A DNA stretch of 64,000 nucleotides, from the NCBI RefSeq assembly GCF_030435705.1, contig NZ_CP129380.1:62001-126000 (forward strand), in the 5' to 3' direction. Below the pieces are notes generated by a model. That model ran no database searches. It was not told where the DNA came from and saw only the letters and a list, made by a program, of their open reading frames with translations. Both the position numbers and the translations under genes were made by a program. Positions 1 through 8,301 of this stretch are shown here, piece after piece (position 1 is the first letter of the stretch; each line of letters starts with the position of its first letter). This DNA comes from Rhizobium sp. SSA_523 (GTDB lineage Bacteria > Pseudomonadota > Alphaproteobacteria > Rhizobiales > Rhizobiaceae).

Positions 1-586
1 CGTTCCCGGTTGCGCGCTCCTGGCCTGCAATCTCCTTTGCCTGCATGAGCAGGTTATAGCCGATCATTTCGGCCGCGATACTCGATCCAACACCTTGTAG
101 AGAAAGTTCGGATACAAGGGCCGAGAGTTCACCAATCAGGCCACTGTAGAAGTCAAAGGACTGCTTACCGTTGAAGGACAAGTTGTCGATGGATTGCCTT
201 TTGGCGGGCAGCTCTTGAAGCGCTTGTTGTGACAAGGCCCAGCGGCGGTTCAGTTCCGTGTTTTCGAAACTGGCTATGGCGTCAGCGAGCTTTGGCAGCC
301 TTACCAGACCCGCATCGGTCGATTGGCGCGCCGTTGACAGCGGCGTTCGGTCTGCGCTGCCGTTTGATCCGATGTATCCCGCACTCTGCCCCCGCTCGCT
401 CTGGAGGACGTGGATCATCTCGCCAATGGCCGTGATGTTCTCACTCACCTTAGCGACGGTCTGCATCTGCCGGTAGGAGCGCCACGAGTCGAGAAGCTCC
501 ATCGACGCAAGGGTAAGGGCTGCAACCAGAGGAAACATGATCGCAAGCCAGAGGCGCTTGTTGATCGAAAAGTCGGTGATGCGCAT
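1..586 (-). CDS. NIT-domain methyl-accepting chemotaxis protein (N-terminal part)
   Basis: The reading frame starts at an ATG at 586 and runs off the left edge, giving 195 visible residues. A membrane segment lies near residues 13-28. It is followed by a sequence typical of the nitrate/nitrite-sensing NIT domain: Q-S-E-R-G-Q-S-A-G-Y-I-G-S at about 62-74, and a K-E-x-A-G-Q-E-R-A stretch near the visible end. In this family the periplasmic NIT domain is usually joined to HAMP and methyl-accepting signalling domains, which would lie outside the window, so chemoreceptor rather than histidine kinase is an inference. Its place beside denitrification genes fits sensing of nitrate or nitrite. A weak FNR-type site lies 122 bases upstream. 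Confidence 0.75.
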   Translation of the reverse strand, partial: MRITDFSINKRLWLAIMFPLVAALTLASMELLDSWRSYRQMQTVAKVSENITAIGEMIHVLQSERGQSAGYIGSNGSADRTPLSTARQSTDAGLVRLPKLADAIASFENTELNRRWALSQQALQELPAKRQSIDNLSFNGKQSFDFYSGLIGELSALVSELSLQGVGSSIAAEMIGYNLLMQAKEIAGQERATGN

Positions 587-707
587 CTTACATGCTGTTC
601 CTGAGCTGGGGCATCATGCCGAATATCGTAACATCATGATACGATGTGAATTTTAGCGAGCATTGATGTGGTAAAGTAAAAAGTTGTCTAACGCGTCCGG
701 GCTCGCT

Positions 708-721
708 TTGACGAATGCCAA
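708..721. promoter_or_regulatory. weak FNR/NnrR-type box upstream of the chemoreceptor
   Basis: TTGACGAATGCCAA fits TTG-N8-CAA but the inner bases are not symmetrical. A class II start would fall near 673, 87 bases before the chemoreceptor ATG. This could be a chance match. The rest of 587-841 shows no gene I can support. Confidence 0.3.
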
Positions 722-841
722 GCGTCGAACAAACAAACCCCAGCGTGCGTCAATCCAACGCAGGCTGCGGGAAGGTTCAAACCGCGCCCTTCACATGTAC
801 GCGCAAATTCCAAGGGCGATAATGAGGGCATGGAGGGCCGA

Positions 842-1051
842 TCATCGCCTGTCGCCTGCGTACCGAGGATCAAGTGACAGCAGCCGGTCCATGAGATAAG
901 CGACCGTCTCGGGTCCGGCGATGCCACTAATTACACATTCATGCATGTCGCAGACGGTGTCACAGGCTCGCTCACGCCGCGACCCGAAAGCGGCCGGAGG
1001 AGCAATCCTTTCGCGATCTATACCTTGGTCAGGCTTCTGGTTCTTCGGCAT
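842..1051 (-). CDS. small hypothetical protein after dnrN
   Basis: A 69-residue frame begins 27 bases after the dnrN stop, on the same strand, with a GAGGG sequence just before the ATG. It contains three cysteines in the middle (C-D-T-V-C-D-M-H-E-C) and a hydrophobic, helix-like C-terminal half. I recognise no family. Codon third positions are only mildly GC-rich, so it may be a chance frame. If real, it would be co-transcribed with the NO-repair gene. Confidence 0.35.
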   Translation of the reverse strand: MPKNQKPDQGIDRERIAPPAAFGSRRERACDTVCDMHECVISGIAGPETVAYLMDRLLSLDPRYAGDRR

Positions 1052-1078
1052 GATCCCTCGTCCCCGACAGTTGTTATT

Positions 1079-1741
1079 CTAGAAGGCTCCGACGGTGAAG
1101 CGTGGAAAGAGGACCTCATTTTCCAGATGCATGTGCTGGACGAGATCATCGGCAAACTTCTTTACGCCGGTATAAAGCGCGCGCCATGAGTTGCAGGCAC
1201 CGTCCGGCAGATGAAATCCGCCTGTCACGTGCTCCAGTTCCGCCAGATGCTGTGCCTCGACGTCATGTTCATGGCGCATCTGTTCGATGGGCATGCTCAG
1301 TGCTTGATGGTCGCCGCGTTCCATAGGCGGGAAGAGCATAAGCTCCTCTCGGTGCATATGGCTATGGAGATCGCTCTGGATACGCTCAAGGAGATTTGCC
1401 AGGCCGATCGGTGCATCGGGATGATCGCCATGCACCCGCTCGACCTTGGCGGCAAGCGGGATCAATGAGATGAGATCTGCACGATGGGTATCGTGGTAGC
1501 GTGTCCTGAGATGATTGATCAGATCGACTGTGCCATCCGGTGCTTCAGTCGATGCGGCGTCGACAAGGCCCTGCAATTCGTCCACCAGTGTCTCCGGTGA
1601 GAGGCCTGCAGCTTCGGCCGCAGCCCCGATGCTGTCAGAGCCACCGCAGCAGAAGCTGATGCCATGACGGCGGAAAAGTGCCGCTGCACCGGGGAGGGAG
1701 GTGGCGATCTTCCCGACCGTCTGGTTTGCGTTGAGTTCCAT
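1079..1741 (-). CDS. dnrN: iron-sulfur cluster repair di-iron protein (RIC family, YtfE/ScdA/DnrN)
   Basis: This 220-residue protein belongs to the RIC family, cytoplasmic di-iron proteins that restore Fe-S clusters damaged by nitric oxide or oxidants. The N-terminal ScdA domain has the expected F-C-C-G-G motif (Cys31-Cys32). The C-terminal hemerythrin-like part carries H-S-H-M-H-R-E-E near 126-133, E-H-D near 158-160 and H-M-H-L-E-N-E near 203-209, which are the family's metal ligands. ATG 1741 is preferred to the GTG at 1750 because AAGGTG lies at the right distance. A perfectly symmetrical FNR-type box lies upstream, so NO or low-O2 induction is likely. Confidence 0.93.
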   Translation of the reverse strand: MELNANQTVGKIATSLPGAAALFRRHGISFCCGGSDSIGAAAEAAGLSPETLVDELQGLVDAASTEAPDGTVDLINHLRTRYHDTHRADLISLIPLAAKVERVHGDHPDAPIGLANLLERIQSDLHSHMHREELMLFPPMERGDHQALSMPIEQMRHEHDVEAQHLAELEHVTGGFHLPDGACNSWRALYTGVKKFADDLVQHMHLENEVLFPRFTVGAF

Positions 1742-1815
1742 TGAGTTCACCTTGCTTGCGCTTCAATGCGTTATCGTTGTGGTCGCGACTATGGCGGGGA
1801 ATGCCGATCCGATCG

Positions 1816-1829
1816 TTGCGTTTTCGCAA
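1816..1829. promoter_or_regulatory. FNR/NnrR box for dnrN
   Basis: TTGCGTTTTCGCAA is a perfect inverted repeat of the FNR/NnrR type. Its centre at 1822.5 predicts a class II start near 1781, about 40 bases before the dnrN ATG. Confidence 0.75.
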
Positions 1830-1857
1830 ACAAGATGGGCGCTGTTCTCCCTCGCGC

Positions 1858-2781
1858 TCAGGATGCGTGGGCGGTGTTTTTCGCCCGCGATACCCAGGCG
1901 GCCCCCTCTCGGGCATGATGAAAGCCGTTGGAAAACTTGGCCGTGGGATAACAATGCCCGATCAACGTGGCGGCTTCCTCAGGTCCCAGGCTGCCGGACA
2001 GCAATTCTCGAAAGATGGTAGCGATGCGCGCCATGTCGCAGTCCTGTGGTGAGAGACGGAAGGCATTGACCCCGGCCTCCTGCAAGTCGGTCAGTTCGCC
2101 GAGCAGGAGTTGGCACGTGTGCGACATCGTCTGCACGCCATTGAGCACCAGGAAAGACTGGCGGTCGAGTGTCTTGATTGGCAGACCATCCGGTTCTTCG
2201 CCACAGACGAACTGACAATTGTCCTTGATCCGGCCCTTGGAACGGGCATGGGCGCAGCGCGCCGATATGGCCAGCGGCATGCGACCGAACACCATGACTT
2301 CGAGAGCCACATCAGAGGCATCTTCGGCGATCCTAGCAATCGAGCTGAAAGGAAGTTCGGGCGGAAGACAGATGCGGTTTGCCCCGCGTAGTGCCATTAA
2401 GCGCGCCGTTGGACCGTTATAGACATTGATCAAGGGGCCAACGAGGTGTCGGCGGCCATTGATCAGGCCGATTGCGGAGAGATCGTTGACCTCTATAGCG
2501 TGGTCCGACGTCTCGATCAGCTCTTTCACCATCCGACTTTCTCGCTCCAAGGTGACGAGCGCCAGCGAGGAGAAGGCCACCGATTTTCCCGCCCGTTCCA
2601 GGCGCTCCACCACATCTGCCAAGTATGGCTCGATGAAATGCTGCCGTTTTGAGCAGACAGTCTCGCCGAGGATAATGCGATCCACGGGCGCTTCGTCTGC
2701 GATCCGATAATAGAAATCTCGCCATTTCGGGCCGTCCCATAGATAGTAGACGGGGCCCAGTGTCAGTTCGGTCATGCTCAT
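1858..2781 (-). CDS. ubiV: UbiV, O2-independent ubiquinone hydroxylation protein (U32 family)
   Basis: This is a 307-residue U32-family protein. UbiV pairs with UbiU to hydroxylate the ubiquinone ring without O2, using prephenate as oxygen donor in E. coli. Cluster cysteines are visible at 43, 176, 189 and 193; the spacing of the last three equals that of the 4Fe-4S ligands known in E. coli UbiV. The start codon overlaps the ubiU stop as ATGA, so the two are translationally coupled. The gene is the last of the leftward ubiT-ubiU-ubiV set and lets the cell keep making ubiquinone while it denitrifies. Confidence 0.92.
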   Translation of the reverse strand: MSMTELTLGPVYYLWDGPKWRDFYYRIADEAPVDRIILGETVCSKRQHFIEPYLADVVERLERAGKSVAFSSLALVTLERESRMVKELIETSDHAIEVNDLSAIGLINGRRHLVGPLINVYNGPTARLMALRGANRICLPPELPFSSIARIAEDASDVALEVMVFGRMPLAISARCAHARSKGRIKDNCQFVCGEEPDGLPIKTLDRQSFLVLNGVQTMSHTCQLLLGELTDLQEAGVNAFRLSPQDCDMARIATIFRELLSGSLGPEEAATLIGHCYPTAKFSNGFHHAREGAAWVSRAKNTAHAS

Positions 2782-3755
2782 CTCCAGCGCTTCTCATAGG
2801 CGCCGACCGTGGTCTTCTGCCCTTCGCTCAGCGCTCTCAGCCGGGTCAGCAAGGGGCCACGCCCCGAGGGGGCGGTTGCGAGCACCTGGCGCAGCGTCGA
2901 TACGACCTCGGCCACGTAGGCTTTGCCGCGCTGGCGTCCCTCAATTTTCAAGGCGCAGACACCGGCATCCTTCAAGGCTTCGATTTCGCCCATGACGTCG
3001 AGGGACACTGGGTCTTCGAAGGCGTAACCACGGGCATCGCCGATGTCGAAACGCCCCTTGCAAAGCGTGGGATAACCAGCGGCCTCGCCTTGGCTGAAGC
3101 GGTTGATCGTATAGGTGCCGAGCTCTGACACCATGTCGGAGCCGTCCTGTCGGTACCGCACATGGCTCGCCGGGGAGCAGACGCCGTTCATATTGGGCGA
3201 TTTGCCGGTGGCGTAGGATGAAAGCGAGCAGCGTCCCTCGGCCATGACGCAAAGCCCGCCGAAAACAAAGACCTCGATCTCGCATTTAACCTTGCGACCA
3301 ATGCGGGCAATGTCGCCGATCGTCAGCGTTCTCGGCAACACGACCCGTTTTGCGTCGAAGGCTTCGACGAGAAAATTGATCGCTTCGGGATTGGAAGCAG
3401 ACGCCTGGACCGAAACATGCAAGCGCTGCTCTGGATAGTGTTCCCTGACATGGGCCATGAGGCCGAAATCGGCTAGGATCAGCGCATCGGCACCGAGCCT
3501 TACCGCGTCGGCCGCCGCGCGATACCAGATCTCTTCGTCGCCAGCCCGCATGAAAGTGTTGAGGGCGACAAATGTCATGCAGCCTTTGTTGCGGGCATAG
3601 ACAATCGCGTCTCGCAGCTCATCTCGGCTGAAATTGAGGCCGGGAAAATTGCGGGCATTGGTCTCGTCGCGGAAGCCGCAATAGACCGCATCAGCGCCTG
3701 CATCGACGGCTTCACGAAATGCGGCTGGTGTTCCCGCCGGACAGATCAGTTCCAT
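2778..3755 (-). CDS. ubiU: UbiU, O2-independent ubiquinone hydroxylation protein (U32 family)
   Basis: A 325-residue U32-family protein beginning M-E-L-I-C-P-A-G-T-P, the usual UbiU start. Cysteines at 169, 176, 193 and 232 fall at the same residue numbers as the 4Fe-4S ligands of E. coli UbiU, which also supports the ATG at 3755 over the GTG at 3758. A GAGGGAGA ribosome site precedes it. The start shares a base with the ubiT stop (TGATG) and the end overlaps ubiV, so the three genes form one transcript. It works as a heterodimer with UbiV in anaerobic ubiquinone synthesis. Confidence 0.93.
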   Translation of the reverse strand: MELICPAGTPAAFREAVDAGADAVYCGFRDETNARNFPGLNFSRDELRDAIVYARNKGCMTFVALNTFMRAGDEEIWYRAAADAVRLGADALILADFGLMAHVREHYPEQRLHVSVQASASNPEAINFLVEAFDAKRVVLPRTLTIGDIARIGRKVKCEIEVFVFGGLCVMAEGRCSLSSYATGKSPNMNGVCSPASHVRYRQDGSDMVSELGTYTINRFSQGEAAGYPTLCKGRFDIGDARGYAFEDPVSLDVMGEIEALKDAGVCALKIEGRQRGKAYVAEVVSTLRQVLATAPSGRGPLLTRLRALSEGQKTTVGAYEKRWR

Positions 3756-4258
3756 CACCGGATCTCCCTCAGCGACCGGCTTCGGATTTCCACGGCCAGC
3801 CTGTGAACGACGGGGGCGGCCGGTCCCCCGATCCGCGCGAGATCACGCGGAAGGTCGATATCGCAGTCATCAAGTGCGTTTCTCATCGCAAGCATGGCCT
3901 CCATGTCTCCGATCACCTTCAAGTCGCGGGAAAAGAACAGGGCATCAGCATCACAACGCCCCTCAAGGAGTGCCAGCAGTGTTACCAGCGGGGCCTCGAC
4001 ACCCGCATCCGCTGTGAAGGTATCGCCTTTGCGCAACACAGTGAGATGAGGGACGCCAGGCTCGATGAGGAAGACGAGGGGTAGGTCCGTTGGAGCAAAC
4101 GAAAAGCGGCAGCTTTTGTATGTGCCAAGGCGCTCGAACATATCGCCATGAGCTAGGAGCAGGAGCTTGAAAAGGCGACGTGCAACGAGCTCAATTGGCA
4201 CGAGCGGCATGAGCGGCACGGCTTTCAGCGGGAGAGCCAGAATGGATGTTGTCTGCAT
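3755..4258 (-). CDS. ubiT: UbiT, SCP2-type lipid-binding accessory protein for anaerobic ubiquinone synthesis
   Basis: A 167-residue protein with an SCP2 (sterol carrier) fold pattern in its centre. UbiT is the lipid-binding partner needed for O2-independent ubiquinone synthesis and probably presents the prenylated ring intermediates to UbiU-UbiV. The N-terminus (about residues 5-35) is hydrophobic, which may help it touch the membrane. It heads the leftward ubiT-ubiU-ubiV operon and is divergent from ubiD. The short intergenic region holds two FNR-type boxes. Confidence 0.88.
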   Translation of the reverse strand: MQTTSILALPLKAVPLMPLVPIELVARRLFKLLLLAHGDMFERLGTYKSCRFSFAPTDLPLVFLIEPGVPHLTVLRKGDTFTADAGVEAPLVTLLALLEGRCDADALFFSRDLKVIGDMEAMLAMRNALDDCDIDLPRDLARIGGPAAPVVHRLAVEIRSRSLREIR

Positions 4259-4275
4259 TGCGCCAATTTTGATGG

Positions 4276-4289
4276 TTGAACCGGCGCAA
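4276..4289. promoter_or_regulatory. FNR/NnrR box A between ubiT and ubiD
   Basis: TTGAACCGGCGCAA, centre 4282.5, fits TTG-N8-CAA. It would place a rightward start near 4324 (42 bases before ubiD). A leftward start would fall near 4241, inside the assigned ubiT frame. Confidence 0.65.
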
Positions 4290-4316
4290 ACCTATGAGAA
4301 CGGCCGACAATCCAGA

Positions 4317-4330
4317 TTGCTCCAGCGCAA
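4317..4330. promoter_or_regulatory. FNR/NnrR box B between ubiT and ubiD
   Basis: TTGCTCCAGCGCAA, centre 4323.5, is exactly 41 bases from box A. Read leftward it predicts a start near 4282 with a TAGGTT hexamer as -10, 24 bases before the ubiT ATG. Read rightward the start would be at 4365, one base before the ubiD ATG. Confidence 0.65.
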
Positions 4331-4365
4331 AGACGTAACCGAATTCACAGGTCATAGCGGTCCGC

Positions 4366-5889
4366 ATGACACAGAACGCACCGCCTCGTCGCTACGACGG
4401 TCTTCAAGCTTTCATGACCGAACTGGAAAAGCGAGGACGGCTTATCCGCGTCTCGCGGCCGGTGAGCCTTGTCCATGAGATTACGGAAATCCACAGGCGG
4501 GTTCTGGCAGAGGTAGGCCCGGCCTTGCTCTTTGAGCGCCCGGTCCGGGCAGACGGTGCAGTGTCAGAAATACCGCTGCTTGCCAATCTGTTCGGCACGC
4601 GCGAGCGGATCGAACTTGGCTATGGCATCCCTGGCGGCAAGATCGGCGATCTCGCGGACCTTCTGGCCGAATTGCGCGAACCGAGGCCGCCGGCGTCGCT
4701 CCGGGATGCCTTGAAGAAACTGCCTGTGCTTCGCTCCGCCATGGCGCTGGGATGCCGCAGGATGTCTCACGCCGAATGCCAGGACATCGTGTTCGAAGGT
4801 GAGGCTGTTGATCTCAGTCGGCTGCCGATCCAGTGGTGCTGGCCCGGCGAACCGGCACCGCTAATCACCTGGGGGCTTGTCGTCACCGCCTCGCCCTCCG
4901 ACCCTAAGGATGTCAATGTCGGCGTCTACCGGCTGCAAGCCCTGGACCGCAGGCGGTTGATCACGCGCTGGCTTGCCCATCGTGGTGCTGCAAAACATTT
5001 CCGGCAGTGGCAGTCCGTGGGGCGGGACATGCCCATTGCGGTCGTAATCGGCGCTGATCCGCAGACAATCCTCTCCGCCGTCATGCCGCTGCCGGAGACA
5101 ATGAGCGAGCTTTCGTTCGCCGGTGTGCTCAGAGGAAGGCGCGCCCATGTGGTGCGGGCGCTCACCCAGCCGCTAGATATTCCAGCCACTGCAGAAATTG
5201 TTCTGGAGGGGGCCGTTTCGATCGCGGACACCGCACTTGAGGGCCCCTATGGCGACCACACGGGCTACTACAATTCCGTCGAACCGTTTCCCCTCATGAC
5301 CTTGAGCGCGATGACGATGCGGCAGGATCCTGTTTACCTCTCGACCTTCACCGGTCGTCCGCCAGACGAGCCTTCGGTGCTTGGAGAGGCGATGAATGCC
5401 CTCTTCCTTCCCCTCGTCAAGCGCCAGTTTCCGGAGATCGTCGATCTCTATTTGCCTCCTGAAGCGTGCTCCTACCGGGCGATCGTCGTGTCGATCGACA
5501 AGCGCTATCCGGGGCAAGCCCGCCGGATCATGCTCGGGCTTTGGTCGATGCTGCCGCAGTTCAGCTACACCAAGCTCATCATCGTGGTCGATGCCGATGT
5601 TGACGTCAGAAACTGGAGCGACGTCATCTGGGCGCTTTCCACGCGGTTCGACGCCTCCCGCGATCTGGTGGTGGTGGATAACACGCCCATCGACTACCTC
5701 GATTTTGCCTCTCCCAAGCCTGGGCTCGGTGGAAAGCTCGGTCTCGATGCCACCAACAAGCTTGGCGCAGAAACCGATCGGGAATGGGGCCGCGTGCTGC
5801 AAATGACGCCGGAGGTCTCGGCGCGCGTCGATGCGATCTGGCGCGAACTTGGACTTGGATCCCTCAAGACAAGGGAAGGTGAGCCATGA
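4366..5889 (+). CDS. ubiD: UbiD-type prenylated-FMN-dependent decarboxylase
   Basis: A 507-residue UbiD family protein, the usual length. In ubiquinone synthesis UbiD removes the carboxyl group from 3-octaprenyl-4-hydroxybenzoate (or its longer-chain analogue), using prenylated FMN made by UbiX. Family features include the N-terminal L-E-K-R-G-R-L-I-R-V segment and the G-P-Y-G-D-H-T-G-Y-Y cofactor-site region in the middle. No clear ribosome site precedes the ATG. The last codons overlap ubiX by four bases. Linkage to ubiTUV argues for the quinone pathway rather than another aromatic-acid decarboxylation. Confidence 0.9.
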   Translation: MTQNAPPRRYDGLQAFMTELEKRGRLIRVSRPVSLVHEITEIHRRVLAEVGPALLFERPVRADGAVSEIPLLANLFGTRERIELGYGIPGGKIGDLADLLAELREPRPPASLRDALKKLPVLRSAMALGCRRMSHAECQDIVFEGEAVDLSRLPIQWCWPGEPAPLITWGLVVTASPSDPKDVNVGVYRLQALDRRRLITRWLAHRGAAKHFRQWQSVGRDMPIAVVIGADPQTILSAVMPLPETMSELSFAGVLRGRRAHVVRALTQPLDIPATAEIVLEGAVSIADTALEGPYGDHTGYYNSVEPFPLMTLSAMTMRQDPVYLSTFTGRPPDEPSVLGEAMNALFLPLVKRQFPEIVDLYLPPEACSYRAIVVSIDKRYPGQARRIMLGLWSMLPQFSYTKLIIVVDADVDVRNWSDVIWALSTRFDASRDLVVVDNTPIDYLDFASPKPGLGGKLGLDATNKLGAETDREWGRVLQMTPEVSARVDAIWRELGLGSLKTREGEP

Positions 5890-6455
5890 TGAGGCGTGTC
5901 ATTCTCGGCATGTCCGGTGCTTCGGGGGCGGCGATCGGTCTTCAGGTCGGCCGGCTCCTGGCGGCCATGGATGATGTTGAACTGCATCTCGTCGTCACGT
6001 CAGCAGCGCGCCGGACAATCGCACATGAGGCGGGCAACGAGGCGCTGGGGCGGCTAATCGGGCTCGCTGCTCATTTCCATTCGGAAAGCGATATCGGTGC
6101 ATCGATTGCCAGCGGATCATTCCGCACGGCCGGTATGATCGTCGCCCCTTGTTCGATGCGGTCTCTTGCAGCGATCTCGACCGGGATAACCGACAATCTT
6201 CTCACTCGCGCCGCCGATGTGCAGCTCAAGGAGCGTCGCAGGCTGGTTCTCCTTGCCCGCGAAACGCCGCTTCACCTCGGGCACCTGCGCAACATGGCGG
6301 CGGTGACCGAGATGGGGGCTGTGGTGATGCCGCCGGTCCCCTCATTCTACCGCAATCCAGCGAGCGTAGAGGATCTCGTCGCTCATATTGCGGCTCGTGC
6401 CGTGGATCTGCTCGGGTTGACGGACGCACCCTTGATACCGGAGTGGAGAGGGTGA
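5886..6455 (+). CDS. ubiX: UbiX flavin prenyltransferase
   Basis: A 189-residue UbiX family protein with the N-terminal flavin-binding sequence G-M-S-G-A-S-G-A-A-I-G and the C-terminal P-P-V-P-S-F-Y segment typical of the family. It attaches a dimethylallyl group to FMN to make the prenyl-FMN cofactor that UbiD needs. The start ATG overlaps the ubiD stop (ATGA), and AAGGTGAGCC precedes it, so the enzyme and its cofactor supplier are made together. Nothing is missing compared with known UbiX proteins. Confidence 0.93.
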   Translation: MMRRVILGMSGASGAAIGLQVGRLLAAMDDVELHLVVTSAARRTIAHEAGNEALGRLIGLAAHFHSESDIGASIASGSFRTAGMIVAPCSMRSLAAISTGITDNLLTRAADVQLKERRRLVLLARETPLHLGHLRNMAAVTEMGAVVMPPVPSFYRNPASVEDLVAHIAARAVDLLGLTDAPLIPEWRG

Positions 6456-6561
6456 TTGTACTGAGACCGCCATCAGTTCTTTGAACGTCGCTCGCGGGAG
6501 ATTGGTTGCGCTTGGTTGGCTTTTCGCGCAGACTCGGTTCACGGTGACTTTACGTTGCATC

Positions 6562-7473
6562 CTAGACAGTTTTAGCTGGGCTAGCAGCTTGATCCAAGTC
6601 ACCGGCTCTTTTTGGTCGGCTGTTCGGCTTTATCAAAATATCAAGCACCACTGCGCCCATGACCAATCCGCCACCGACCCACGTGGCCCAAGCAGGCAGT
6701 TCCCCGAAAGCCAGCCACACCCAAAGCGGTGCGAGCGGGTTTTCCAAGCTGCCGATTACGGCGGAACGCGTCGCCGAGATCAACCGGGTCCCGACCGTCA
6801 TCAACAGCAGGCCGAGACCAAACTGGACGGTTCCAAACAAAACAAGATCAAACATGATCGGGGCCGATACCTGCATAGGCTGGGCGAAAGGTAGCACCGC
6901 GAATGCGCAGAGAAAGGCGGATAGGCAGACCGCCGGAAGCATGGAAACATGCCGATGTCGGCGGATTATGACCATCATTGCGGCATATGATAACGCCATC
7001 ATTGTCGCGAAGGTATGGCCAGCCAAATGACCGCCGGAGATTTGAGGGTTCACGATGATCATGACGCCGACGAGGGCTACGAGGCTGGCCGCCCACGTCG
7101 TCCAGTGCTCTCGTTCACCTGTGAAGACCAGCGCTAGGATCGCGGTCATAAATGGAAGCGCCGCGTGTATCGTCATCACGTCTGCCACGGGAGCTAGACG
7201 CAGAGCATTGATGAAGCAGATCGTGGCGAGTGTGGAAAGGAGCATCACCCCTAAGCCAGCCATTCCCGTAGCCCGGACTGAGCCCAAAAGGTCGTTCCTA
7301 TGACGCCAGGCGACGTAAGTGCCGATGAATAGCCCGCCGAAGATCCCGCGCCAGAACAGGAGCGTCCAGACATCGAGCGTGATGAGCCGAGTGAAGTAAC
7401 CGGACAGGCTGTAGGCGACTGCGGAACCGATAATCAGCAGTGTGCCGAGCCATTTGTTATAATCGTCTTGCAT
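6562..7473 (-). CDS. EamA/DMT-family membrane transporter
   Basis: A 303-residue protein with about ten hydrophobic segments arranged as two EamA repeats (roughly residues 10-140 and 155-285), the standard drug/metabolite transporter layout. The substrate cannot be told from sequence. It ends in a charged tail. It lies head to head with a WYL-domain regulator, a common arrangement for a regulator and its target. No FNR-type box was found here, and the pair interrupts the denitrification genes, so it is probably a passenger. Confidence 0.85.
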   Translation of the reverse strand: MQDDYNKWLGTLLIIGSAVAYSLSGYFTRLITLDVWTLLFWRGIFGGLFIGTYVAWRHRNDLLGSVRATGMAGLGVMLLSTLATICFINALRLAPVADVMTIHAALPFMTAILALVFTGEREHWTTWAASLVALVGVMIIVNPQISGGHLAGHTFATMMALSYAAMMVIIRRHRHVSMLPAVCLSAFLCAFAVLPFAQPMQVSAPIMFDLVLFGTVQFGLGLLLMTVGTRLISATRSAVIGSLENPLAPLWVWLAFGELPAWATWVGGGLVMGAVVLDILIKPNSRPKRAGDLDQAASPAKTV

Positions 7474-7549
7474 CGTCGCCCCCTTGCATCTGGAGCTTTG
7501 TACCCCGATGCTACTGACACCGTTTTGTCAGTGGTCTTGGAGGTAGCTC

Positions 7550-8248
7550 GTGCGTCGTGCCGATCGTCTTTTCGATATCATTCAGGCCTTGCGTGGCAAG
7601 ACGCAGCCGACGACGGCCGCCATGCTGGCGCAAATGCTGGAAGTGACGACCCGCACCATATATCGGGACATCGCAACCTTGCAGGCCCGTCGAATCCCCA
7701 TCGAGGGCGAGCCGGGGCTTGGTTACCTGCTACGAAAGGGCTTTGATCTCCCACCCCTTATGTTCACAATGGAGGAAATCGAAGCCATCACAGTCGGAGC
7801 AAATCTTGTTCATCGCATCCGCGACCCGAAACTTCAGGAAGCGGCCGAAAGCGTTCTGAGCAAGCTTCAGCATATCGTCCCGAAGGAACTGCGCTCCTAT
7901 CTTGCATCACCCCGGTTCTATGTCTCGGAGGGGGATGCTGTGCGACCCAACGGGATTGAACTGCTCGACGTGCGTAATGCCATCCGAGCATGTCGCAAAA
8001 TCGAGATCACCTACATCGACGAACAACAGCGTCGATCAAGGCGCACGATCTGGCCAATTGCTACCGTCTACTATGTCGATGTGACCTTGATCGCCGCCTG
8101 GTGCGAGCTTCGCGAAGACTACCGCCATTTCCGGGCAGACCGGATTTTACAATCCGAAGTGCTGGAAGACCGATATGCTTCTGATAGCAGTCCTCTGATG
8201 GCAGAGTGGATGGCGAGGCGGTTACATGCTCCCAGACCCCTGGAATGA
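7550..8248 (+). CDS. YafY/DeoR-like regulator with HTH_11 and WYL domains
   Basis: A 232-residue regulator starting at GTG (M-R-R-A-D-R-L-F-D-I-I). Residues 1-60 form an HTH_11 winged helix with T-T-R-T-I-Y-R-D-I as recognition helix. Residues from about 140 match a WYL-type sensing domain (R-x-x-x-x-x-W-P-I-A-T-V-Y-Y). Members of this group are repressors or activators that respond to small ligands or single-stranded nucleic acids. It is divergent from the EamA transporter with 76 bases between them, so control of that transporter is the simplest guess. Confidence 0.85.
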   Translation: MRRADRLFDIIQALRGKTQPTTAAMLAQMLEVTTRTIYRDIATLQARRIPIEGEPGLGYLLRKGFDLPPLMFTMEEIEAITVGANLVHRIRDPKLQEAAESVLSKLQHIVPKELRSYLASPRFYVSEGDAVRPNGIELLDVRNAIRACRKIEITYIDEQQRRSRRTIWPIATVYYVDVTLIAAWCELREDYRHFRADRILQSEVLEDRYASDSSPLMAEWMARRLHAPRPLE

Positions 8249-8301
8249 AGTCACTGAGACGTGATCGCGCTACTCGGCGGGAAGCATACTCTCATTGTAT
8301 T

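Noticed and set aside
688..927. 79-residue leftward frame overlapping the small gene after dnrN
   Set aside because: It competes with a better placed frame and has no translation signal.
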